Position numbers and translations under genes: made by a program
The notes under the pieces: generated by a model
What the model was told of the DNA's origin: nothing
What the model saw: only the letters and a program-made list of their open reading frames with translations
The model's database searches: none
Source: VRUE01 sp963697695
GTDB taxonomy: Bacteria > Actinomycetota > Thermoleophilia > Solirubrobacterales > 70-9
Assembly (NCBI GenBank): GCA_963697695.1
Contig: OY969094.1
Coordinates: 310,001-374,000, forward strand
DNA length: 64,000 nt
Reading direction: 5' to 3'
Part shown: positions 18,856-26,312 of the stretch, piece by piece
How the letters are laid out: each line of letters starts with the position of its first letter
Position numbering within the stretch: position 1 is the first letter of the stretch

Positions 18856-20166
18856 ATGATCGCCCGCCTGGCGGCACGCAACGGAGGGCCCGCTGGGCTT
18901 GGCGCCCTCGTCATCGTCCTTCTGCTCGGCCTCGGGTTGCGGGTGAACGAAGCCCGGGAGGGCCGCGATCCGGTCTTCGATGCTGCCGCCTACGCGACGA
19001 TCGCCGAAAACCTCGATCGCGGCGAGGGATTCACCCTCGGCCAGGCGGCGACCCAGCCTGCCGGCAACTACTCCCCGGGCCTGCCACTCCTTGTCGCCGG
19101 GCTCTACGAGCTGACCGGCGGGGTCCATGAACCCTCCGTGCGAGTGGCTCTCGCCCTGATCGGCACCCTCGCCGTCCTCTTCACTTACCTGATCGGCCGT
19201 CGCCTCTCGGGCCTGGTGGCGGGCATGATCGGAGCCGCTGCGATCGCTGTCTACCCCGCCCTGCTCGAGTACCAGGGAATGCTGATGTCGGAGCCATTGG
19301 CGGCGACTCTGCTCGCGGGCGCCGTGCTTTCGGTCCTCTGGGCAACGGAACGCACCGGTCTCGCCGCCTGGCTCCTTCCCGGCGTATTGCTCGGCGCGAC
19401 GGCGATGACCCGGCCCGAGTACCTGGGAGTCGCCGTCCTGCTGGCCGTCGTCGTCTTTCTCCGCGACCGGGCCGACTGGCGCGGCTCCCTGGCGCGGGGG
19501 GCGATCCTGCTCGCAGGCGTCGCCCTCGTCGTCGCCCCGTGGACGATCCGCAATGCGATCGCGCTCGACCGCTTCGTGCCGATCTCGACCGGCGGCGGCC
19601 AGGTGCTCTTCGCGGGTACGTACCTTCCGTCGGACGGGGATCCAGAACGGGTGGGCGCGGAGGTGGTCGAGCGGAATCCAGAGCTGTTCGGGCCCGGCGC
19701 CGTTCAGCGGCTGCGGCTGGAGCAGATCCTCACCCGGCTCGCCGCCGATCGCTACCCAGACCTCGAAACGGACCAGGCCCTTGCGCGCATGGGCCGCGAA
19801 CAGCTTTGGGACGACATCAGCGAAGAGCCGGTCGAGTACGTGGGGTTCGTCGCGACCAAGGTCGACCGCATCTGGTCGCACGGGCCACGCAGCGTGATGC
19901 GGCAGCCGGGATGGGAGCTGTTGCACTGGGCGCTGGTCGCGTTCGGGCTGGTCGGCCTCCTCGTGCTGGCGCTGCAGCGTCGCTGGGAGGCACTGCTACT
20001 GGCGACGATCTTCGTTGCGATCACCGCGGTCTGCGCGCTGCTCGTCGCCTCACCCCGGCGGGCGCTGGTGACGATGCCGCTGGTCGCGGCCCTAGCGGGA
20101 GTTGGCATCTCCTGGCTCGGGACCAAACTGAGATCGAACTCGAATGAAGCATTTGCCTCCCCATAG
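18856..20166 (+). CDS. GT39-like polytopic membrane glycosyltransferase (paralogue 1)
   Basis: The 436-residue protein has about nine hydrophobic helices and the GT-C fold hallmarks of the ArnT/PMT-like family. An acidic motif follows the first helix (REGRDPVFDAAAYATIAENL near 33-52), then NYSPGLPLLVAGLYELTGG, LMSEPLAATLLAG and MTRPEYLGVAVL. Such enzymes transfer a sugar from a polyprenyl-phosphate donor on the outer face of the membrane. It shares VPISTGGG and a TYLPSDG/TLLPADG segment at matching positions with the next gene, so the two are tandem duplicates. It is divergent from sqdB. Acceptor and donor are unknown. Confidence 0.82.
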   Translation: MIARLAARNGGPAGLGALVIVLLLGLGLRVNEAREGRDPVFDAAAYATIAENLDRGEGFTLGQAATQPAGNYSPGLPLLVAGLYELTGGVHEPSVRVALALIGTLAVLFTYLIGRRLSGLVAGMIGAAAIAVYPALLEYQGMLMSEPLAATLLAGAVLSVLWATERTGLAAWLLPGVLLGATAMTRPEYLGVAVLLAVVVFLRDRADWRGSLARGAILLAGVALVVAPWTIRNAIALDRFVPISTGGGQVLFAGTYLPSDGDPERVGAEVVERNPELFGPGAVQRLRLEQILTRLAADRYPDLETDQALARMGREQLWDDISEEPVEYVGFVATKVDRIWSHGPRSVMRQPGWELLHWALVAFGLVGLLVLALQRRWEALLLATIFVAITAVCALLVASPRRALVTMPLVAALAGVGISWLGTKLRSNSNEAFASP

Positions 20167-20205
20167 GGGGCACAAGCCTTCATTCGAAACTCGATTCGGC
20201 CCGGA

Positions 20206-20211
20206 TAGCCT
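20206..20211 (+). promoter_or_regulatory. -10-like TAGCCT of second GT39-like gene (leaderless)
   Basis: TAGCCT ends 6 nt before the ATG at 20218 in the 51 bp gap after paralogue 1, so the second gene may have its own leaderless promoter in addition to read-through. Confidence 0.4.
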
Positions 20212-20217
20212 GCCGCG

Positions 20218-21570
20218 ATGGCTTCGCTGACCGGCTGGATACGCGCGCTTCCCGAGCGCCACGGAAAGACGACCCTGATCCTGCTCGCGCTGATCGTCCT
20301 TCTCGGCTTCACCCTGCGCGCCTACCGGGTGGTCGAGCCGCTGCAGACGCCCGGCGACGACGCCCGTGCCTACTACGCACTCTCCAAGGCGCTGTACGAG
20401 GAAGGCAGCTACGGCGGGCCGGGCTTCCGCGACGCGAGCGACTGGTCGCCGGGGGCCCCACTGCTCTACGCGGCGAGCTTCTACGCGACCGGCGGCGCCC
20501 GGGAAGGGACGGCCCGGATCGTCGAGCTGCTGCTCGGCGTCGCGGCGATCGTCGTCGTCTACCTGCTCGGCAGACGAATCAACTGCCGACCGGCCGGGCT
20601 GCTCGGTGCGTTCGGGGTCGCCGTCTACCCCCCGTTCATCCACTCGACCGGCGCCCTCTTCAGCGAGCCGGCGGCGATCCTGACCCTGCCGGCAGCGGTG
20701 CTCGCCTTCCTCTGGGCGGGAGACCGGGAGCGCCTCTCGGTCTGGCTCCTCCCCGGCTTCCTCTTCGGCTTGACGGCGCTGATCCGGCCCGAGTACCTGC
20801 TGGTCGGGATGGCCTTTGCCGTGCTCGCCCTGATCAGGACCGGCCGGGAGCGAGGCTGGCGCCCGGGTCTGGCCGGCGCGGCGCTGCTCACCGCCGCGCT
20901 GCTGCTGCCGATCATCCCCTGGGCGGTGCGCAACCAGATCGTGCTCGATCGCACCGTGCCGATCTCGACCGGCGGCGGCAAGGCGCTCTACGTCGGCACC
21001 CTGCTTCCGGCCGATGGCGAGTACCAGCGAGCGAAGGCGCTTCTGGTCCGGCGCTATGAGGGCCGCACCCTCGAGCCGGGCTCGGAGGCACTGGACCGGA
21101 TCGACCCCACCCCGCTCTTCGACCGTGTCGCCGCCCGCTATCCCGAGCTGCCGCGCGACGAGGCTCTGGGCAGGGTCGGCAAAGAGAACTTCTACGACTA
21201 CCTCGGCGAAGACCCCTGGGGCTATGCGGCGATGACGGTGCGCAAGGTCTGGCGAATGTGGAGCGCCGGCATCGGCGAAGCGATGAGTAGCACCGCCGGC
21301 CGCGTCGCCCAGGTGCTGATCGTGCTGCTCGGCCTCGCCGGGCTCGGGGTGCTCGCGATGCGGCGGCGCTGGTGGGAGCTGGTCGCGATGGCGACTCCGA
21401 TCGTGCTCGTCACCGCGGTCGGCGCGGCGACGCTCGCCGCCCCCCGCCGCAACGAGGTGCTGATGACACTCGTCTTTCCGCTTGCCGGTGCGGCGCTGTC
21501 CCGGGCCAATGCGGCCATATCCTCCAGCCGCACATGGTCCTCCGGGCAGGCATCTTCCCCGCCGAGCTGA
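20218..21570 (+). CDS. GT39-like polytopic membrane glycosyltransferase (paralogue 2)
   Basis: This 450-residue paralogue of the preceding gene has a similar hydrophobicity layout. The first acidic loop is PLQTPGDDARAYYALSKAL near 41-59, then DASDWSPGAPLLYAASFYATGG, LFSEPAAILTLPA, LIRPEYLLVG and VPISTGGGKALYVGTLLPADG. The extracytoplasmic loop before helix 8 differs most from paralogue 1, which suggests a different acceptor or sugar. Its last 37 bp overlap the GT2 gene, and its Ser-rich C-terminal tail is encoded there. This indicates a rightward three-gene unit. Confidence 0.82.
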   Translation: MASLTGWIRALPERHGKTTLILLALIVLLGFTLRAYRVVEPLQTPGDDARAYYALSKALYEEGSYGGPGFRDASDWSPGAPLLYAASFYATGGAREGTARIVELLLGVAAIVVVYLLGRRINCRPAGLLGAFGVAVYPPFIHSTGALFSEPAAILTLPAAVLAFLWAGDRERLSVWLLPGFLFGLTALIRPEYLLVGMAFAVLALIRTGRERGWRPGLAGAALLTAALLLPIIPWAVRNQIVLDRTVPISTGGGKALYVGTLLPADGEYQRAKALLVRRYEGRTLEPGSEALDRIDPTPLFDRVAARYPELPRDEALGRVGKENFYDYLGEDPWGYAAMTVRKVWRMWSAGIGEAMSSTAGRVAQVLIVLLGLAGLGVLAMRRRWWELVAMATPIVLVTAVGAATLAAPRRNEVLMTLVFPLAGAALSRANAAISSSRTWSSGQASSPPS

Positions 21571-22601
21571 CGGCGCTGCGCAGCGCCGGGCTGCTCTTCG
21601 GCATCGCGCTGGCCGCCTACGCGCTGATCCGGCGCCGCGAGCTGCGCAACGCCGATGTGCTGATCCTGCTCGTCGCAGGGCTCGGCCTGGCGATCGTCTC
21701 GGGCACCGAAATCCCCAACGCGCTGCTCTCCGCCTTTTCCTTCGAGCGCGGCAACGGCGGTCGCATCCTCGGCCTCGCGGTCTTCGCCATCTTCATCCTC
21801 TTCCTGCTGATCCTGCGAGCCCTCTCCGTCGCCGCTCGCAACTCGCGCCAGCTCTCCGCCGTGCTCGAGGGCCTCGCCTGGGAGGAGTTCCGCCAGGCGA
21901 AGCTGCCCGAGCGCTTCCGCGGCAGGATCGCGATCCTCGTCCCCGCTTACAACGAGGCGGAGAACATCGGTCACGTGCTCGACCGGATGCCGGCCGAGGT
22001 CTGCGGTGCGCCTACCGCGGTCCTCGTCGTCGACGACGGCTCGCGCGACGGCACCGGCGACGTCGCCGGCGAGCACGGCGCGGTGGTGGCCAGGCACGTG
22101 ATCAACCGCGGCGGCGGTGCGGCGCTGCGCACCGGCTACCGGCTGATGGTCGAATCGGGTGCCGAGGTGGTCGTCACCCTCGACGCCGACGGCCAGCACC
22201 TTCCCTCGGAGATGGAGCGGCTGGTCAAACCCGTGCTCGACGGCGAGGTGGACGTCGCCCACGGCTCGCGCGTGCTCGGCCACGCCGACCGCAACCACTT
22301 CGCCCGCGAGCTCGGCATCGTCTTCTTCAACCGCCTCGTCTCGGCGATCACCCGCACCCACGTCACCGACTGCTCGAACGGCTATCGCGCTGTGCGCACC
22401 ACAGTCCTGCCCCAGCTCGTCCTGCGCCAGGAGCAGTTCCACACCTCCGAGTTCATGATCGAGGCGATCAAGCGCGACATCCCTGCCAAGGAGATCCCGG
22501 TCACGGTCGAGCAGCGCCTACACGGCCACTCGAAGAAGCCGGCGGTGGTGCGCTACGGGCTCGGCTTCGCGAACGCGATCGTGCGGACCTGGCTGCGCTG
22601 A
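21534..22601 (+). CDS. DUF2304-GT2 fusion glycosyltransferase
   Basis: The 355-residue protein begins with three hydrophobic helices (about 15-35, 41-60, 78-100) in a DUF2304-like arrangement. A GT-A family 2 domain follows from about 130: LVPAYNEAENIGHVLD, VVDDGS at 165-170, and the metal-binding DADG at 217-220. It resembles polyprenyl-phosphate sugar synthases, so it could load a sugar onto the lipid carrier used by the two GT39-like enzymes. The ATG at 21534 lies inside the preceding gene. Its 3' end overlaps the convergent alkA frame by 101 bp. Confidence 0.83.
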   Translation: MVLRAGIFPAELTALRSAGLLFGIALAAYALIRRRELRNADVLILLVAGLGLAIVSGTEIPNALLSAFSFERGNGGRILGLAVFAIFILFLLILRALSVAARNSRQLSAVLEGLAWEEFRQAKLPERFRGRIAILVPAYNEAENIGHVLDRMPAEVCGAPTAVLVVDDGSRDGTGDVAGEHGAVVARHVINRGGGAALRTGYRLMVESGAEVVVTLDADGQHLPSEMERLVKPVLDGEVDVAHGSRVLGHADRNHFARELGIVFFNRLVSAITRTHVTDCSNGYRAVRTTVLPQLVLRQEQFHTSEFMIEAIKRDIPAKEIPVTVEQRLHGHSKKPAVVRYGLGFANAIVRTWLR

Positions 22602-24051
22602 CGGGCTCGTCCTCGAGATTGCGCCAGAGGTGGATGACGGCATAGGAGCGCCATGGCCGCCAGGCCTCGGCGAGCCGCCCCTCAGCAACGCGGCCTGCCT
22701 CGTGGCCCCGCCGTTCGAGCGCCCGCCGCAGCCCGGCATCCCCGATTGGGTAGGCGTCCGGATCGCCAAGCGCTCGCATTGCGATGTAGGAAGCGGTCCA
22801 CGGTCCGATCCCGGGCACCTCGAGCAGGCTCGCTTCGGCCTCGGCACGTTCTGCGCCGGCATCGAGGCCGACGTCGCCGGCCAAGGTCCGGCGGGCCAGC
22901 TCGCAGAGAGCCTGTGCCCTGGTCCGAGGCATCGGCAGGGGTGCCGGATCGGCCTGTGCCAGCGCCACGCTGCTGGGAAAGCGATGAGTCACTGCGCCGA
23001 CCGGGTCCGGCAGCGGCTCGCCGAAGCGCTCGACCAGCTCCGCAGCGACTGTTCGTGCCCCCACGACCGAGATCTGCTGGCCGATCACGGCGCGGACAGC
23101 GAGCTCGAAGCCGTCGACACAGCCAGGCACGCGAAGGCCGGGCCGTTCGCGGACCAGGTCGCCGAGGACGCCGTCCTGACCGAGCTGCTCAGCCACCGAG
23201 ACCGGGTCGGCATCGAGGTCGAGCAGGCGGCGGCAGCGGGCTACCGCGGCGGTGAGATCGCGCAGGTCGTCGAGCGAGAGCAGGCAGTGAACCGCGGCAC
23301 GCTCCGGTCGCAGCTCGACCAGTCCGCCGCCGTGCTCCAGGGAAAGAGAGCGGCGATAGACGGATCCATCCAGCTCCTCGACCCCCGGCACCGCCCTGAA
23401 ACCGAGGAAGCGGAAGAGAGAGTCGGCATCAAAGGGCTGCCGGCAGGCGAGCTTCAGCTCGATCGTCCCCGAGGTGCCGTTACTCGCCGGGCGCCGGGCG
23501 CGCCGGCGCAGCTCGGTTGGGGTCCGCGCGTAAACGGAGCGAATCGTGTCGTTGAACTGGCGCACGCTGCCGAAGCCGGCAGCCAAGGCCACCTCGCCGA
23601 AGGAGATCCCGGTCGACTCGATCAGCGCCCGCGCTGACTGTGCCCGCTGTGCCCGGGCAAGCGCCACCGGCCCGGCGCCGACCTCGGCCGAGACGATCCG
23701 CTGCAACTGCCGCTCGCTGTAGCCGAGCCGCCTCGCCAGGCCGGGAACACCCTCGCGATCGACCTCGCCATCGGCGATCAGGCGAAAGGCGCGGCCGGCG
23801 ACGTCGGCACGGCGATTCCAGGCCGGCGAGCCCGGCGCGGCGGGATCGCAGCGCTTGCAGGCTCGCAGGCCGGACTCCTGCGCCGCCGCCGCGCTACGGA
23901 AGAGGCGCACGTTCCGTCTGCTCGGCAGCCGTGCCGGGCAGCTCGGGCGGCAGTAGATCCCAGTCGAGGTCACGCCGACGAAGAAGTGGCCGTCATAGCG
24001 CGGGTCGCGGCTGCGCATGAAGCGGTAGCAGGCCTCGAAGTCCTCGATCAC
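22501..24051 (-). CDS. alkA: Ada-AlkA fusion: methylation regulator / 3-methyladenine DNA glycosylase
   Basis: The 516-residue protein has the same architecture as the mycobacterial Ada-AlkA protein. The Ada-type zinc module has Cys34, Cys38, Cys65 and Cys68 (YCRPSCP and CKRCDP); Cys34 is the expected methyl acceptor. An AraC-type helix-turn-helix follows (about 85-165, FGEVALAAGFGSVRQFND). Then comes the AlkA glycosylase with RFPSSVALAQADP and the helix-hairpin-helix LEVPGIGPWTASYIAMRALGDPDAYP, whose Asp region is catalytic. It removes alkylated bases and probably senses methylation damage. The GTG at 24051 gives the conserved EDFEACYRFM start. The last ~35 residues, after HLWRNLE, are Arg/Ser-rich and lie antisense to the GT2 gene. 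Confidence 0.9.
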   Translation of the reverse strand: MIEDFEACYRFMRSRDPRYDGHFFVGVTSTGIYCRPSCPARLPSRRNVRLFRSAAAAQESGLRACKRCDPAAPGSPAWNRRADVAGRAFRLIADGEVDREGVPGLARRLGYSERQLQRIVSAEVGAGPVALARAQRAQSARALIESTGISFGEVALAAGFGSVRQFNDTIRSVYARTPTELRRRARRPASNGTSGTIELKLACRQPFDADSLFRFLGFRAVPGVEELDGSVYRRSLSLEHGGGLVELRPERAAVHCLLSLDDLRDLTAAVARCRRLLDLDADPVSVAEQLGQDGVLGDLVRERPGLRVPGCVDGFELAVRAVIGQQISVVGARTVAAELVERFGEPLPDPVGAVTHRFPSSVALAQADPAPLPMPRTRAQALCELARRTLAGDVGLDAGAERAEAEASLLEVPGIGPWTASYIAMRALGDPDAYPIGDAGLRRALERRGHEAGRVAEGRLAEAWRPWRSYAVIHLWRNLEDEPVSAARSARSRSRSRARSAPPPASSSGRVGAARP

Positions 24052-24196
24052 GCCGCCATCGTCGCACGCCGGCGCGCTCTCTCTTAGCGGTTTTGCGACA
24101 TCCCCGATCTCCCCGGCGACGACGGCGGAATCCCGCCAGACGGCGGTCCCATCGCCGCCTATCGTCGCCGCACCGAATCCAAGGAGAGGAAACCGA

Positions 24197-24592
24197 ATGA
24201 CGGACATCGAGCGCTTCATCCAGGTCTACGAGGAAATCTGGCCCAGCTTCGACGCCGACCGCCTCGAGAAGTTCGAGATGGTCCACCCGGAGGCGACGAT
24301 CGACCATTCGGGGATGGATCAGCCGATACGAGGCGACGAGGAGCCCGAGTACGTCCGGGGCATCAAGGCCCTGATGCCGGATATCTCGCTCGAGATGAGG
24401 AACTGGGCCGCCCGCGGAGATGTCGTCTTCGTCGAGTACGCGATGGAAGCGACCGTCAACGGTGAGCGGATCGCCTGGGACGGGATCGGTCGCTTCGAGC
24501 TCCGCGACGGCCGTGTGATCGACGGGATCGGGCGCTGGGACCCGGCACAGATCCAGGCCGCGCTCGCGGCTCAGCGATCGACGGCGGGGTGA
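24197..24592 (+). CDS. SnoaL/NTF2-like protein
   Basis: The 131-residue alpha+beta-cone protein (IERFIQVYEEIWPSFDADRL, MVHPEATIDHSGMDQPIRG, VVFVEYAMEATVNG, DGIGRFELRDGRVID) fits the SnoaL-like/ketosteroid-isomerase superfamily. Members are small isomerases, hydrolases or binding proteins, and no catalytic pair can be assigned safely. An AAGGAGAGG Shine-Dalgarno sequence precedes the ATG, so this gene is leadered; TATCGT upstream is a candidate -10. It is divergent from alkA (145 bp) and overlaps the end of the convergent zinc-ribbon gene by 22 bp. Confidence 0.75.
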   Translation: MTDIERFIQVYEEIWPSFDADRLEKFEMVHPEATIDHSGMDQPIRGDEEPEYVRGIKALMPDISLEMRNWAARGDVVFVEYAMEATVNGERIAWDGIGRFELRDGRVIDGIGRWDPAQIQAALAAQRSTAG

Positions 24593-24858
24593 CGCACCGC
24601 GGCGGGGTCCGGCAGGTAGAGGTCGGTGCCGCAGCGGGGGCAGACCTGAACGTAGAGCTTCACCGCCTTATGGCAGTTGGGGCACTGCCGTTCGGGTTCG
24701 TCCTTCTCGGAGCGGTAGAGGATGACCGCGATCAGGCCGAGCGGGGGCAGCATCGTCCCGATCAGCAGCCAGAGCCAGAACGAGCTGCCCTTGCCGCGGC
24801 CGATTATTCCGGTGGCGAGACCGAAGGAGAAGGCGATGACGAGGTACTCGAATCCCAT
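24571..24858 (-). CDS. Small membrane protein with C-terminal zinc ribbon
   Basis: The 95-residue protein has two N-terminal hydrophobic helices (about 4-19 and 27-47), then a cytosolic zinc ribbon CPNCHK...CPRCGTD with four cysteines. The function is unknown. It starts inside the 3' end of ndh (55 bp overlap) and is probably co-transcribed with it, which suggests a role near the respiratory membrane, but this is inference. Confidence 0.7.
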   Translation of the reverse strand: MGFEYLVIAFSFGLATGIIGRGKGSSFWLWLLIGTMLPPLGLIAVILYRSEKDEPERQCPNCHKAVKLYVQVCPRCGTDLYLPDPAAVRHPAVDR

Positions 24859-26141
24859 GGCCCTATTGTCGCCTCCAGCGGCTTCGGGTGCCCGATCGAG
24901 CCGACCTCGGAGATGTCGCGGCGAAAGGGCAGGCTGGCGGTCCAGTCGATCACCGCGCGAGTCTTGCGAGCGATGCCGGGGATCTGGCTCATGTGGTAGG
25001 TGCGCGCCATCCACCAGGCTGGGAAGCCGCGGAAGGTGCGGCCGCCGACACGGCCGACCGCCTTGTAGCGGCCGAGGTTGACGAAGGCCGCGTTGCCGTG
25101 GTACTCGAAGGGCCGCGCCGAGCCGACCCCGAGCTCGGCGGCGACGTTGCGGGCGGCAACGGGGCCCTGGCGCACCGCGTGCTGTGCGGTCGGCGGGCAG
25201 AGGCCGCCGCGCGGATCCGGTGCGGCGGCGCAGTCGCCGATCGCCCAGACCGAGTCCATGCCCTTTACCCGCAGATGGTCGTCGACCGGAACGCGACCGC
25301 GCTCGTCGAGCGGCAGCGAGAGCCCGCGCAGGCTCGGGTGCGGGGCGACGCCCGCGGTCCAGACCGTGGTCCGGGTCGGCAGCGTCTCGCCGGTCGAGAG
25401 GCAAGCCCGGTCGGCGTGCAGCTCGTCGAGAGTCGTGCCGAGCCGGATGTCGATGCCGCGGCCGCGCAGCTCGCGCAGCGCGTACTCGGCCAGGTCGGCG
25501 TCGATCTCAGGCAGGACCCGATCGCCGGCCTCGACCAGCACCCAGCGCATCCCGTGCAGGCGGGCGCGCGGATAGTTCTCGATCGCGTCGACGGCGAAGT
25601 CCTGCAGCTCGGCCAGGGCCTCGAGACCGGCATAGCCACCGCCGACGAAGACGTAGGTGAGCAGCTCGTCGCGCCTGGCCGGATCCTCCGTCGCGTTGGC
25701 GGCCTCGAGCGTCTCGACCAGGTGGTTGCGCAGCCAGATCGCGTCGGCGAGGCTCTTGAAGCCGATCGCGTGCTCGGAGAGGCCCGGAACCGGCAGCACC
25801 CGCGAAACCGAGCCGAGCGCGAGCAGCAACTGGTCGTAGGGCAGCTGCTCGCTCTCGCCGTCGCGAGTGCGCAGCTCGACCGTCTTCGCCGCCGGATCGT
25901 GCCCGGCGATCGAGCCGAGCCGCAGGTAGGTGCGGTCGAGGATCTCGCGCAGCGGCGTGACCACATGCCGCGGCTCCAGCGTCCCAGCCGCCGCCTCGGG
26001 TAGGAACGGCGTGTAGAGCAGGAAATTGACGTCGTTGACCAGCACCAGGCGGGTCGACTGCCGCGGCAGGATCCGCTCGAACTCCCGCGCAGCCATCGCC
26101 CCGCCAAACCCTCCACCGACGATGACGACGTTCCAGGCCAT
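24804..26141 (-). CDS. ndh: Type II NADH dehydrogenase (NDH-2)
   Basis: The 445-residue flavoprotein passes electrons from NADH to menaquinone without pumping protons. It has the N-terminal FAD motif VGGGFGG at 8-14, the NAD motif FVGGGYAGLEALAEL near 165-179, TVWTAGVAPHPS, and the second FAD contact WAIGDCAAAPD. The C-terminal region (FPAWWMARTYHM) provides the amphipathic membrane contact. Residues after SIGHPKP look like an out-of-family tail overlapping the next gene. The start has a -10 hexamer 6 nt upstream and a Rex-like palindrome across the promoter. Confidence 0.9.
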   Translation of the reverse strand: MAWNVVIVGGGFGGAMAAREFERILPRQSTRLVLVNDVNFLLYTPFLPEAAAGTLEPRHVVTPLREILDRTYLRLGSIAGHDPAAKTVELRTRDGESEQLPYDQLLLALGSVSRVLPVPGLSEHAIGFKSLADAIWLRNHLVETLEAANATEDPARRDELLTYVFVGGGYAGLEALAELQDFAVDAIENYPRARLHGMRWVLVEAGDRVLPEIDADLAEYALRELRGRGIDIRLGTTLDELHADRACLSTGETLPTRTTVWTAGVAPHPSLRGLSLPLDERGRVPVDDHLRVKGMDSVWAIGDCAAAPDPRGGLCPPTAQHAVRQGPVAARNVAAELGVGSARPFEYHGNAAFVNLGRYKAVGRVGGRTFRGFPAWWMARTYHMSQIPGIARKTRAVIDWTASLPFRRDISEVGSIGHPKPLEATIGPWDSSTSSSPSPSVSPPE

Positions 26142-26147
26142 ACGCCC

Positions 26148-26175
26148 AAGGTAGCACTTTGTAACAAGTTGTCAC
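26148..26175 (-). promoter_or_regulatory. ndh promoter, leaderless
   Basis: Read on the minus strand: GTGACA, 16 nt, TACCTT, then 6 nt to the ATG. Transcription would start at the ATG itself. Confidence 0.5.
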
Positions 26176-26181
26176 AAAGTG
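26155..26181. promoter_or_regulatory. Rex-like operator over the ndh promoter
   Basis: CACTTTGTAAC and GTCACAAAGTG form a 27 bp palindrome (10 of 11 positions paired) between and over the -10 and -35. Its core on the minus strand, TTGTGAC-N5-GTTACAA, resembles the Rex operator consensus TTGTGAA-N4-TTCACAA known from Streptomyces, where Rex represses respiratory genes when NADH is scarce. The rex gene itself is not in the window. Confidence 0.5.
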
Positions 26182-26236
26182 TCAGAACACACATTCAGCT
26201 CAAGAGCCACGCGGGTACAGCTCGCCGGTCGGTTGA

Positions 26237-26304
26237 GGTGATCAGGGGGGAGTCTCGACGGAGCCTCCCCGCTGTTGCTCCGGCGAGATTCCCCCCTGAT
26301 CACC
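26237..26304. repeat. Long hairpin downstream of gatB
   Basis: A 68 nt near-perfect hairpin: the arm GGTGATCAGGGGGGA pairs with TCCCCCCTGATCACC, continued by TCTCG/CGAGA and GGAGC/GCTCC around a 12 nt loop. It begins 8 bp after the gatB stop. There is no T-run, so it is either a strong Rho-independent-like 3' structure or a small inverted-repeat element. Confidence 0.6.
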
Positions 26305-26312
26305 CCTCAGGA

